Source: Bacteroidetes bacterium 4572_114 (GTDB taxonomy: Bacteria > Bacteroidota > Bacteroidia > Bacteroidales > 4484-276). From it: 8,196 nt of DNA. The stretch is from positions 1 to 8,196 of the forward strand of contig NIVA01000180.1 in NCBI GenBank assembly GCA_002254335.1, in the 5' to 3' direction. The position numbers were made by a program, and so were the translations under genes. The notes under the pieces are model-generated. The model was not told where the DNA came from. It saw nothing but the letters and a program-made list of their open reading frames with translations, and did no database searches. Positions 1-6,138 of this stretch are shown here, piece after piece; positions within the stretch are counted from its first letter, which is position 1; every line of letters begins with the position of its first letter.

Positions 1-390
1 ATCATCCCACGCGTATGTATTCACGTACCTGTCTTTTAGACCGGGGGTTGGGTACTCCATGTAATCTTTTAAGTAGGCATACCATTCAACACCTGTCCAC
101 CAATGTAAAGTTCTTTGTTTAATCTGGTTTTTGTAGTTGTTTGGATAATTATTGTAAGACTCCCATTCGATATCGGTAAATTTCATTACATTAATCCATT
201 CTTGGGCAGGGATGTCCCATCGTTGCCATTCCGATTCATAATAAGAGCCATCTGCATTTAGCAAAAAGAAAGCGCGTACATCCGGAACCCACTTGTTGAT
301 TTCTGTATTCCACAAAAAATTTTGCTGTTCATCAATATATTCATCAGGATTGTAATGGTATTGCCAATGGTGTCCATAAATCGTATCCCA
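1..390 (-). pseudogene. 3' fragment of broken B-type secreted protein (left cassette copy), runs off window
   Basis: This is the displaced downstream half of the gene whose 5' part lies at 258-842. Read on the minus strand with codons ending at position 390, it is open without a stop to the window edge. It encodes WDTIYGHHWQYHYNP, then EINKWVPDVRAFFLL, ESEWQRWD, YPNNYKN and, at the edge, YAWDD. Each segment has a direct counterpart in the intact paralogue at 1682-2851 (for example VDDVQAFFLLN, ESEWQRWD, YPNNYKN). By that comparison about 62 C-terminal residues lie beyond position 1. The frame differs from the 5' part because of a net 118-nt deletion near 391-407, so this half should not be translated. 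The lack of further stops suggests recent inactivation. The function of the family is not recognised. Confidence 0.8.
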
Positions 391-842
391 AACTTCTCAG
401 AGATATTCCCAAATTGATCGTAGCTTTTTAAGGCCCTATAATCTATTTTCCACCTTGTAGCAGTAGTATCATAAAACTGATAGGTTTCGCAAATAGATCT
501 TGAGTGATCATCATATTGGTAATAGACCAGAAATAGAGAATCATTAGTAAACGAATGCATTGTGGTTATTGTTGATATTTCATTTGGGCCATTATAAGTT
601 GCCAATAGATATTTTGGTTGCATTTCCAATATTTCCCCATTCCAAAGGTAAGTTTCCTGGCGCTTTGGGAGCCATACTGTATCTGATCTTCCGGCATATT
701 GTGGTTTGTAATCTTTTAACGAAAATGGCATGGTGGGTAAAAGTTGTGGGGCACTATTGCATTTCGTGATTGATCCCTGTGGGAATATTGGTACCGTTAG
801 TAAAAAACCAACAGCAACAGCCCAGTGTTTCAGCTTAATCAT
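258..842 (-). pseudogene. 5' fragment of broken B-type secreted protein (left cassette copy), frameshifted
   Basis: This 194-codon ORF starts MIKLKHWAVAVGFLLTVPIF, a signal peptide, and follows the intact paralogue at 1682-2851 closely: PFSLKDYK, DTVWLPKRQETYLWNG, FTNDSLFL, DYRALKSYDQFG. After the FG codons (ending at 408) the two part. In the paralogue 135 nt separate FG from the WDTI codons; here only 17 nt do (391-407). That is a net loss of 118 nt, not a multiple of three. The last roughly 45 codons of the ORF are therefore out-of-frame reading that ends in a premature stop at 258. The ATG at 840-842 is supported by the same start in the paralogue. It lies downstream of gene A at 920-1324 and of the hairpin at 883-908. 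A short exported product may still be made, but the gene is best regarded as inactivated. Confidence 0.8.
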
Positions 843-882
843 GTCTTTGTTTTTTTATTGGACAAATTTCTAATTGAAAAAG

Positions 883-908
883 GCCTGTGGCAGTTTATTG
901 CCACAGGC
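883..908 (-). terminator. Intrinsic terminator or attenuator hairpin between A and B (left cassette)
   Basis: A perfect 10-bp inverted repeat (GCCTGTGGCA at 883-892, TGCCACAGGC at 899-908) closes a 6-nt loop. On the minus strand it is followed directly by CCTTTTTCAATT, a T-run, and it begins about a dozen bases after the stop of gene A. The right cassette has a hairpin at the same place with different stem bases but preserved pairing, including two compensatory changes. B starts only about 40 nt further on and no clear promoter is visible between them, so B may depend on read-through. Confidence 0.8.
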
Positions 909-919
909 TTCGTTTAGTT

Positions 920-1324
920 TTAATCCGGTATTGCTTCTTCGTAAATGTAAACCGGGCTTAATTGCATGTTAGGCGTGATTATAACTCCGCCCGTTATATC
1001 CATTACCACTTCACCGGTGCACTTTATTGCGTCATATGCACAGTTTTGTACGGGTTTTGTATCGGTTTCCGCCCAAAGCTGAAGTGTAGCATTTCCAGGA
1101 GGGAATTGATCCTCCCAATAGATATAAACTATGAATGTACCTGCATTCATATAATTTTGAGTGTAGGATGAGCCAATGGTTGAATGAACTCCGCCACATG
1201 TACCACTGCCAGGACAAACTGTTGGACTTGTAATAATTAATGGTACAATTTCTCCTTGCGATCTTGCTTCAATAGAGAATAAGATTAGTAGTGCTAATGT
1301 AAAAATAGAAAATATAATTTTCAT
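920..1324 (-). CDS. Small secreted Cys-containing protein of unknown function (A, left copy)
   Basis: This gene encodes 134 residues. An N-terminal signal peptide (about 1-23, ending in EARSQ) indicates export. The mature part has no family I recognise. It resembles the product of 2946-3359. Shared features are LTITxP-like residues around 30-36, a CPxxxxCG motif (Cys37 and Cys43), a PPGxA segment near 76-79, a third shared Cys (Cys102), and a distinctive C-terminus SPVYIYEExxPD. The alternating hydrophobic pattern suggests a small beta-rich domain, perhaps disulfide-stabilised in the periplasm or outside the cell; that is inference. No T9SS tail is present. The ATG at 1322-1324 has an A-rich leader and no Shine-Dalgarno site, as is usual in Bacteroidota. 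It is the first gene of a cassette with the B-type gene downstream, separated by a terminator-like hairpin. Confidence 0.85.
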   Translation of the reverse strand: MKIIFSIFTLALLILFSIEARSQGEIVPLIITSPTVCPGSGTCGGVHSTIGSSYTQNYMNAGTFIVYIYWEDQFPPGNATLQLWAETDTKPVQNCAYDAIKCTGEVVMDITGGVIITPNMQLSPVYIYEEAIPD

Positions 1325-1523
1325 AAAACTTGTTTTTTGATTCGCTTACTCATAATGCTTTTCGGCATCCGCACCAAACCTTTCCATGCCCACAGGGCTA
1401 TAGTGCAGGCAAGGGCGCTTTGCCGTTTGCCTACTTTGTTTTGGAAGCGGGGTTTTGGCGAAACCACTCCCCGGCCGGCTTTTTACTCAACATCTTCAAA
1501 TGCCGGTCTCTTTGTTTTTTGTT

Positions 1524-1531
1524 TATCTTTG
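1524..1531 (+). promoter_or_regulatory. Bacteroidota -7 promoter box TATCTTTG (left copy)
   Basis: TATCTTTG matches the Bacteroidota consensus TAnnTTTG exactly and is preserved in the second copy at 3687-3694. The 75-nt candidate RNA begins 7 nt after the last base of the box, where transcription is expected to start. No convincing TTG-type -33 element is seen at the usual distance, so the call is moderate. Confidence 0.5.
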
Positions 1532-1537
1532 CTGCCT

Positions 1538-1612
1538 GTACCTCCTTTGTTTGTTTAATAAATATGTCAGTAGTGTGTCTATTTAGAATTCAGCTTTGGG
1601 GGTACTTTTTTT
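1538..1612 (+). ncRNA. Candidate 75-nt small RNA (left copy)
   Basis: The segment starts with GTACCTCC (1538-1545) and ends with GGGGGTAC (1598-1605), which pair over 8 bp with one G-U, followed by seven T's (1606-1612). Together with the TATCTTTG box just upstream this has the layout of a short independent transcript with an intrinsic end. The second copy at 3700-3774 has identical length, ends and T-run. An inner AAATA/TATTT pairing is also kept in both. A competing hairpin is possible (ATTCAGC at 1589-1595 with GCTGAAT at 1622-1628), so the structure is uncertain. No known RNA family is recognised. Confidence 0.4.
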
Positions 1613-1681
1613 ATGCCCTGGGCTGAATGTAGGAGTTATAAAGTTATTACCCTCATCTGGTTTTGCAGCAGTAAATGTAAT

Positions 1682-2851
1682 TTATCGGTATCCAGCCTGT
1701 GCTGTATCGTAGTTTACCCTGAACATCTCCTCCAACGCCCCCTTGTAAAAAAACCATCTGCATGAGTCATCATAGTTCAGTTTCATCTCTTCATGGATGC
1801 TGTTCCTGAGGGAATCGGTATATCTTCTTTTCCGGTTATCAGGGTAATGGCGGCTGATATAATAATGATTTTTGTACCATTCACTACTTGGGCCATCCCA
1901 GGCATAGGCATGTATAATTCTGTCATCAAGGCCTGGGCTAGGGTACTCCCAATCATCTTTTAGATAGGTGTACCATTCATCCCCAACCCACCACTGAAAT
2001 ACCCTATGTTTAGTTAGATTTTTGTAGTTATTAGGATATTTATTGTACGCTTCCCATTCCACATCGGTGTATTTTTGTGTATTTATCCATTCCTGGGTCG
2101 GTTGGTCCCATCTTTGCCATTCCGATTCGTACCAGGAGCCGTCATCGTTTAGCAAAAAAAACGCTTGCACATCATCCACCCACTCCTTTGTATCTGTATT
2201 CCACAGGTAGTTATTTTGTAAGTCAACATATCCTTCAGGAGTATAATGATAATCCCAATGATGAGCCCAAATTGTATCCCATTTTGGACTGATGTATTCT
2301 TTGATGATGGTTAGTATTATTTCATTGGTATCCACATAAGTATCCAGCCGTGCAATGGAATCATGCCATATTCCGGTTTGGGTATTAAGTCCCTGCAATA
2401 AAATCCTGTTTACGCAACCAAACCCGTCATAAGTCAGGATTGCCTTATAGTCTGTTTTCCAACCCATAAATACCGTATCGTAAATATAAAAAACTTGATC
2501 CGTTAACATCGATTGTTCATCATATTCGTAGGTGGCCATTAATAGTGAATCATTGGTGTTGGAATCCATGGTTATTAGTGTTGACATTTCATCGGGATTA
2601 TTATAGAAAAGTAAATGATAAACCGGATTTATTTCAAGTTCTACTCCATTCCAGAGGTATATATCTTGTCTTTGTGGTAGCCATATTGTATCAGATATTG
2701 TTTCGCCCAGTGACTTATAATCTTTTAATGAAAAGGGTTGTTTTGTCAAAAGTTGCCTGCCATTACCAGAATTTGAATTTAATCCCTGTGGGAATATTGG
2801 TAACGACAACAATATGAAAATTGGAATAGCCCAGTACTTGTTTTTAATCAT
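1682..2851 (-). CDS. Secreted aromatic-rich repeat protein of unknown function (B, intact copy)
   Basis: This gene encodes 389 residues from the ATG at 2849-2851. An in-frame ATG 18 codons upstream (2903-2905) was rejected because it lies inside the hairpin at 2894-2921 and adds a charged Lys-rich stretch before the signal peptide. The left-copy paralogue also begins at the equivalent MIK. A signal peptide (roughly residues 1-22, ending LPIFPQ) indicates export. The remainder is rich in Trp, Tyr and Asp. It shows loosely repeating units of about 40 residues, each with a W-x-T/E-W-like pair followed by YxY or a DG turn (for example around YHYTPEGYVD, LLNDDGSWYESEW and KDDWEYPSPGLDD). This recalls extracellular beta-repeat proteins of Bacteroidota, but I cannot name a family. 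No T9SS sorting tail is present; the protein ends TAQAGYR. It follows gene A at 2946-3359. Confidence 0.85.
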   Translation of the reverse strand: MIKNKYWAIPIFILLSLPIFPQGLNSNSGNGRQLLTKQPFSLKDYKSLGETISDTIWLPQRQDIYLWNGVELEINPVYHLLFYNNPDEMSTLITMDSNTNDSLLMATYEYDEQSMLTDQVFYIYDTVFMGWKTDYKAILTYDGFGCVNRILLQGLNTQTGIWHDSIARLDTYVDTNEIILTIIKEYISPKWDTIWAHHWDYHYTPEGYVDLQNNYLWNTDTKEWVDDVQAFFLLNDDGSWYESEWQRWDQPTQEWINTQKYTDVEWEAYNKYPNNYKNLTKHRVFQWWVGDEWYTYLKDDWEYPSPGLDDRIIHAYAWDGPSSEWYKNHYYISRHYPDNRKRRYTDSLRNSIHEEMKLNYDDSCRWFFYKGALEEMFRVNYDTAQAGYR

Positions 2852-2893
2852 GATCTTGTGTTTTTTTTGATTATTGTATTTTTTTTTGGAGAA

Positions 2894-2921
2894 AACCTGC
2901 GACATAATAATGTCGCAGGTT
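2894..2921 (-). terminator. Intrinsic terminator or attenuator hairpin between A and B (right cassette)
   Basis: A perfect 12-bp inverted repeat (AACCTGCGACAT at 2894-2905, ATGTCGCAGGTT at 2910-2921) closes the 4-nt loop AATA. On the minus strand it ends in TTTT then CTCC and an A-run, so the T-tract is shorter than in the left copy. It starts 25 nt after the stop of gene A. The core stem (2896-2919) aligns base for base with 884-907, with T-A to C-G and G-C to A-T compensatory changes. Confidence 0.75.
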
Positions 2922-2945
2922 CCTGCATTTCTGTAGGCTAAAATA

Positions 2946-3359
2946 TTAATCCGGATTTTCTTCCTCGTAAATGTAAACCGGGGAAGTTGTAACAGAAGCA
3001 GAAAGGTTAAAATTATAGCCTATCTCTTCATAATCATCACCATAACAGTACATCTCCACATAAGCTGCATTTGGGACTTCTACCGTGTATGTGCGGGCCC
3101 AATAAAAAACAATAGCAGTACCAGGTGGTAAGGCCTGGTCCCAGCCAATGAATACATTGAAAATACCATTTCCATTAAAGTTTTGACTATTGGCAGGGCC
3201 AAGCACCGGATGGTCTGCCCCGCAAAAACCCTGTGCAGGGCAACATGCAGGATTGGTAATTGTAAGTGATGTTAAGCTTTCCTGTGCTTGTAATGCATTT
3301 ATGTTTGCTATGAAAAAAAGAGCAGCAAAAACAAAAATTACTTTAATTAAAGTTTTCAT
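2946..3359 (-). CDS. Small secreted Cys-containing protein of unknown function (A, right copy)
   Basis: This gene encodes 137 residues and is a paralogue of the product of 920-1324. The signal peptide covers about residues 1-26 and has a good signal peptidase I site (ALQAQ). The mature part has CCPAQGFCG (Cys39, Cys40, Cys46), a LPPGTA segment near 77-82, Cys105 matching Cys102 of the paralogue, and the shared ending SPVYIYEEENPD. Conservation is concentrated at the CPxxxxCG motif and the C-terminus, while the middle has diverged a good deal. This suggests an old duplication or rapid evolution of an exposed protein. No catalytic motif or T9SS tail is visible. The ATG at 3357-3359 has an AT-rich leader without a Shine-Dalgarno site. 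It is followed by the hairpin and then the intact B gene, the same order as in the left cassette. Confidence 0.85.
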   Translation of the reverse strand: MKTLIKVIFVFAALFFIANINALQAQESLTSLTITNPACCPAQGFCGADHPVLGPANSQNFNGNGIFNVFIGWDQALPPGTAIVFYWARTYTVEVPNAAYVEMYCYGDDYEEIGYNFNLSASVTTSPVYIYEEENPD

Positions 3360-3570
3360 TATTATTTCGTATTAAATAATCCTACTCGTAAGGCTTTTCG
3401 GTATCGCCCCGCAACCTTTCCAAAGCCTACCGGCCCTGGTGCAGGCGCCATCTTGTTAATGGTAATAACCTGCATGGTTTAAGGAGAGGGGTTTTGGTAA
3501 GGGCAACGGGATAATTAACCCCACACCCTAAACCTCCCCCGGCCGCACACCCTACTCAGCATTTTCATCA

Positions 3571-3649
3571 GCTTTATCCGTTCAATCCAGCGTCTAAAAT
3601 TTTCTGCTTTATCCGTTCAATCCGTGCAAATCTGCGTCTGAAAATTTTG
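3571..3649. repeat. Short imperfect tandem repeat (two units)
   Basis: Two units start with GCTTTATCCGTTCAATCC, at 3571 and 3606. Each continues to a GCGTCT(G)AAAATTTT ending, the second unit carrying about 9 extra bases (GTGCAAATCT). The repeat sits in the part of the right intergenic block that has no equivalent in the left block, so it was inserted there or lost from the left. Sequences of the type 'ATCCGTTCAATCCGTGCAAATCTGCGTCT' in pieces are common intergenic repeats in Bacteroidota, from general knowledge. Confidence 0.65.
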
Positions 3650-3686
3650 CTGCAACTTCAAATGCCGGCCTGTTGTTTATTTTGTT

Positions 3687-3694
3687 TATCTTTG
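3687..3694 (+). promoter_or_regulatory. Bacteroidota -7 promoter box TATCTTTG (right copy)
   Basis: This is an exact TAnnTTTG match, identical to 1524-1531, placed 6 nt before the GTACCTCC start of the candidate RNA at 3700. A clear -33 element is not seen. Its conservation between two otherwise diverged intergenic blocks supports function. Confidence 0.5.
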
Positions 3695-3699
3695 CCGCC

Positions 3700-3774
3700 G
3701 TACCTCCTTTGTTTGGTTATTAAATATTACAGTGGTGTGTGTATTTGATTTTCAGCCTTGGGGGTACTTTTTTT
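3700..3774 (+). ncRNA. Candidate 75-nt small RNA (right copy)
   Basis: Same layout as 1538-1612: GTACCTCC (3700-3707) pairs with GGGGGTAC (3760-3767), then seven T's (3768-3774). The alignment to the left copy has no gaps. Differences fall in the interior on all three codon positions of the overlapping plus frame, arguing against a protein. A competing local stem (TTTCAG ... CTGAAA around 3750-3787) exists here too. Expression is unproven. Confidence 0.4.
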
Positions 3775-3787
3775 ATGCCCAAACTGA

Positions 3788-4055
3788 AATTATTATTAGC
3801 TAAAAAAATGGGTAAGGGCCAGGGCCTGTCATTTTATTGATTTTATGGGTTCATAAATTATAAAAATCAAAAGTATATAATATTATTTGTTTTTATAGGA
3901 AATATTTTTAGGGGGGCTAATTTATATGATTTATAAATAATGATATTGAAAAAATGGTTATAAACGTCCCTAAAATTATTGTTGGGCCTTTGCGTTACTA
4001 ATATTAAGATTTTCAAGAAACCAAAAAGGTCCTACTACTAAAAAAACAAACCACT
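3788..4055. other. AT-rich non-coding stretch before the plus-strand genes
   Basis: There is no plausible gene here. It contains a small hairpin (TTTATG at 3842-3847, CATAAA at 3852-3857) and a near-perfect inverted pair, AATATTTTTAGGG at about 3901-3913 with CCCTAAAATTATT at about 3968-3980. The start of the gene at 4056 must be served from here. A TTTGC lies at about 3989-3993 but lacks the TA of the -7 consensus, so I do not call a promoter. Confidence 0.5.
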
Positions 4056-4658
4056 ATGAAAAAAATTATTGTTATTTCAGGTTTTTTCCTTGTTTGCCTC
4101 CTTGCAACTTTTCCGCTGCAGCTTAAATCACAGGAAACTGTTAGTGATGAGTTACGTGTAAAAGAGTGGATAGACGGACAGACCATCACCGTTTTTAACC
4201 ATCCAACAACCCGTGTGTTTGGCGAGACATACGATAAAAATTCCATGCGCAACTACCACATCCCTGTTACTAATATTGGATACAAAGATTTGGGGCAACT
4301 AAAGGGTGAAACCAGGGAAAAAGCAAAAGCAGAAAACTGGCCGGAAGAAAAACTCACCAAAGAGTTGCAAAACCTAAAATCGGGTGCAAAAGGCGGAAGG
4401 CTATATGTTTACATCGAGCGAGAGGATAATGACCGGGCACGGGCTAATTATTTTTTTGTGGTTTTTAGGGATAAAAATGATGATGAGTTTTACAGAAGCA
4501 ATGTGGATAAAAACGTACCGGAATTTGGTGACTTTGGGTTTTGGTCCAATTATTTTGTTATCGATATCCCGGAGGAGGTTGAGTTCCCTTTTTTCGTGTA
4601 TGTGAACGACCGTCACAGCAGCAATTTATCCGATGTTAAATTTGAGATCCTTGAATGA
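4056..4658 (+). CDS. Secreted protein of unknown function, 200 aa
   Basis: The signal peptide spans about residues 1-26 (MKKIIV..., hydrophobic 5-22, likely cut after LKSQ). Cys14 sits inside the hydrophobic core without a lipobox context, so it is probably not a lipoprotein. The mature part begins with a segment around RVKEWIDGQTITVFN (34-48). A charged, probably helical stretch follows at 84-108 (many K and E), then alternating hydrophobic and aromatic residues (YVYIERED at 117-124, NYFFVVFRDKNDDEF at 131-145, NYFVIDIPEEVEFPFFVYVND at 165-185), which suggest a beta-sandwich fold. No catalytic motif and no T9SS tail are seen. I do not recognise a family. The start is preceded by an A-rich leader with no Shine-Dalgarno site. 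The gene has the same orientation as 4787 but lies 128 nt from it, so they are not tightly coupled. Confidence 0.85.
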   Translation: MKKIIVISGFFLVCLLATFPLQLKSQETVSDELRVKEWIDGQTITVFNHPTTRVFGETYDKNSMRNYHIPVTNIGYKDLGQLKGETREKAKAENWPEEKLTKELQNLKSGAKGGRLYVYIEREDNDRARANYFFVVFRDKNDDEFYRSNVDKNVPEFGDFGFWSNYFVIDIPEEVEFPFFVYVNDRHSSNLSDVKFEILE

Positions 4659-4786
4659 TAAATTATAAAAAGAAGGCCACGAATGCACGAATTTTAGGAT
4701 TTTGAATTTCTTTATCATTTTGGACATAGACGGTTTAGGTTAATGCCAGGCTATTCAAAACAGAAAAAACAGTATCCCAAATCAAC
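4659..4786. other. Intergenic spacer with a CACGAATGCACGAAT motif
   Basis: This 128-nt spacer sits between two plus-strand genes. It carries GGCCACGAATGCACGAATTT at about 4675-4694, a motif type often seen as a dispersed intergenic repeat in bacterial genomes (general knowledge, not tested here). No clear terminator hairpin or TAnnTTTG box is visible. Confidence 0.4.
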
Positions 4787-5566
4787 ATGAAACACATTCA
4801 ATTATTATTCCTTGTACTGCTAACAGCCACAAATGGGTTTTCGCAATTCAACATTGAAGAAGAAAACTGTGAAGTAATTTCAATTGGGCAATTTCAGGAA
4901 TTGGAAGATTTTGGTGATATTATCAGTAAACTAAAAACAGAAAACCGCTTAACTATTTCAAATGCTTCTGCTATTAAATTGGTGAGTAGTGATAGTTATG
5001 TGGCTTTTGAGCAAACACCTGATTCTATTGTAAACCAACACGGAAAAATCGATGCAGATGATATTGAATTGATTTTACAAGTTACTGTCAATGAAAATAA
5101 ATATCTTATCATTGTCACATTATATTCAAGTTTTGGCCATGCCTTCAAGTATGGATTATCGCAGAAAAATCTTGAACGGATTAAAAATATTGGGCATGTG
5201 ACCTTGCCCCGGGTGGGGGTGATAAAGGTTGAAGGATGTAATGGCCCGACTGTTAACTTATCTGTAAGTAATTCACCCCGGGAAACCAATAAATGGATTA
5301 AATATTATTTGTTGGATTTAAGCTACAACACATTCACCAATACAAGAAATTGCAGGATAACTGATGCCGGCGAGGAGTGTAAGGAGATGGAGAAAGTTGA
5401 AATTTTCGGTGTTTATAGTTCACAATCATGTCCTATGCCCCCATTTGCAAAGGTAGAAACCGAGATATCAAATAATCGGATTTGTATCCGAAATATCTTA
5501 CCACCGCGGCATAAGATGAATGAAAGTCATCTTGAAGTTTATGATTTATGGGCTATGGGTATGTGA
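4787..5566 (+). CDS. Secreted Cys-rich protein of unknown function, probably cut short by a frameshift
   Basis: This ORF encodes 259 residues, starting MKHIQLLFLVLLTATNGFSQ, a clear signal peptide with cleavage near Gln20. The mature part has six Cys (28, 151, 189, 198, 215, 233), consistent with disulfides outside the cytoplasm. It also has hydrophobic strands (ELILQVTVNENKYLIIVTLY, about 94-113, and RVGVIKVEGCNG, 142-153). No known domain is recognised. The ORF ends LEVYDLWAMGM, but the -1 frame from 5545 is open and reads on smoothly (GYGYVIETSWGEIELP) for about 60 codons. One extra G in the GGG run at 5550-5552 would join the two as ...YDLWGYGYVIETSW..., giving a protein of roughly 317 residues. 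It is therefore likely a split gene, by true mutation or by a homopolymer error. The stop codon as read is unlikely to be the original C-terminus. Confidence 0.75.
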   Translation: MKHIQLLFLVLLTATNGFSQFNIEEENCEVISIGQFQELEDFGDIISKLKTENRLTISNASAIKLVSSDSYVAFEQTPDSIVNQHGKIDADDIELILQVTVNENKYLIIVTLYSSFGHAFKYGLSQKNLERIKNIGHVTLPRVGVIKVEGCNGPTVNLSVSNSPRETNKWIKYYLLDLSYNTFTNTRNCRITDAGEECKEMEKVEIFGVYSSQSCPMPPFAKVETEISNNRICIRNILPPRHKMNESHLEVYDLWAMGM

Positions 5567-5733
5567 TTGAAACATCTTGGGGAGAGATAGAATTGCCGAT
5601 TTCTGATAACCGGGATTATAATGTGCCGGACATAGTATCAGAATTTAACGGGTTATTTTATGATATTTTAGATAAATATTTTAATGAATATGAACCAGAA
5701 TTCGATCTATATCTAAAACTGCGTGAAAAGTAG
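5548..5733 (+). pseudogene. C-terminal continuation of the 4787 gene in the -1 frame
   Basis: This ORF of 61 codons overlaps the end of the preceding one by 19 nt. It lacks a signal peptide although all neighbours are exported, and its first residues (GYGYVIETSWGEIELPI) read like the middle of a folded domain. It is acidic and ends KYFNEYEPEFDLYLKLREK. The -1 frame has a stop at 5542-5544, so the frame change must lie between 5545 and 5566. No X XXY YYZ slippery heptamer is present there, so programmed frameshifting is unlikely. An independent, translationally coupled small gene starting at the ATG at 5548 is possible but less likely. It lies tail to tail with the minus-strand gene ending at 5775. 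Confidence 0.6.
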
Positions 5734-5773
5734 ATTTCCGGTCCGGTTCAATTTTCCCCCGTTCGATATAAAT

Positions 5774-6138
5774 ATTATTCCAATATCAATTTTTCATACC
5801 GGATAAAACCACCTGTTTCAATTTTAATAATATAAATACCTTTTGGTAAATCGTTCAAATTGATTTTTGTGTTTCCCTCAACATCTGCATCAAACACTGT
5901 GTTTCCTGTCATGCCATATATGTTTACATGGTATAGGTTTGAAATATCAGGCACGTTAATTTCAAAAATCCCTGTGCCGGGATTTGGGAATATATTTATT
6001 TTACCCTCGGTTATACCGGAAATATTTGTAGGATCGAATAGGATTTCATTGATTGCCGACAATCCATTGTCCGTAAAAATCCCATTGATTGCCGATATGT
6101 ACTGATCGTATTCCACACTTAGGTTATATTCCTTGTCT
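5774..6138 (-). repeat. Direct repeat: T9SS-tail coding segment, copy 1
   Basis: It aligns with 7832-8196 at a constant offset of 2058 nt with no indels, by eye mostly identical. The right end of the second copy is the window edge, so the true repeat is longer. It encodes the linker and sorting domain of two tandem paralogous genes. Confidence 0.85.

Larger units (their letters stand above)
1330..1628. repeat. Repeated intergenic block, left copy
   Basis: This gene-free stretch lies upstream of gene A and resembles the block at 3380-3787. Shared segments include GCTTTTCGG(C/T)AT, CAACCTTTCC-like sequence, TGCAGGC, GGGGTTTTGG, CCCCGGCCG, TTCAAATGCCGG, TTTATCTTTGC, and the whole 1538-1612 segment, aligned without gaps. 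Similarity stops close to 1626. A plus-strand frame is open across it (from 1330), but differences between the two copies in the comparable 3' part fall on all codon positions. It is therefore more likely non-coding. A copy-number search in the genome would show whether it is a dispersed element. Confidence 0.65.
3360..3787. repeat. Repeated intergenic block, right copy, with insertion
   Basis: This gene-free block upstream of gene A matches 1330-1628 in its outer parts (GCTTTTCGGTAT near 3392, TGCAGGC near 3440, GGGGTTTTGG near 3488, CCCCGGCCG near 3537, TTCAAATGCCGG at 3657-3668 onward). It is longer than the left block, mainly because of a stretch around 3567-3655 that contains a short tandem repeat and is absent from the left copy. 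Similarity to the left block ends near 3786. No convincing reading frame lies inside it. Confidence 0.6.

Noticed and set aside
1330..1626. Plus-strand ORF of 98 codons (and a second of 73 codons) in the left intergenic block.
   Set aside because: The right block does not keep the frame intact, differences in the aligned 3' part fall on all codon positions, and the composition is unlike the neighbouring proteins. It is a repeat read as an ORF.
1594..1681. The frame after the stop of the intact B gene stays open for about 30 codons.
   Set aside because: The stretch enters the intergenic repeat and shows no similarity to a T9SS tail or to the B repeats. An open run of this length is expected by chance.
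2852..2905. Longer start for the intact B gene (ATG at 2903-2905).
   Set aside because: The extra 18 codons lie in the terminator-like hairpin and an A-rich leader, would place a Lys-rich stretch before the signal peptide, and are not matched by the paralogue start.
3901..3980. Inverted pair AATATTTTTAGGG / CCCTAAAATTATT as possible ends of a miniature transposable element.
   Set aside because: There is no target-site duplication, the spacer is only about 55 nt, and there is no second copy in the window. In AT-rich DNA this can be chance.
4093..4100. Cys14 of the 4056 gene product as a lipoprotein cysteine.
   Set aside because: It lies in the middle of the hydrophobic core and lacks a lipobox-type Gly/Ala/Ser before the Cys. 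A signal peptidase I site after LKSQ fits better.
4013..4616. Minus-strand ORFs opposite the 4056 gene (4013-4252 and 4401-4616).
   Set aside because: They are antisense shadows of a convincing signal-peptide-bearing gene and have no features of their own.
5734..5774. CCGGTCCGG palindrome between the convergent genes as a bidirectional terminator.
   Set aside because: The stem is only four base pairs with a one-base centre, and no T-run follows directly on either strand.
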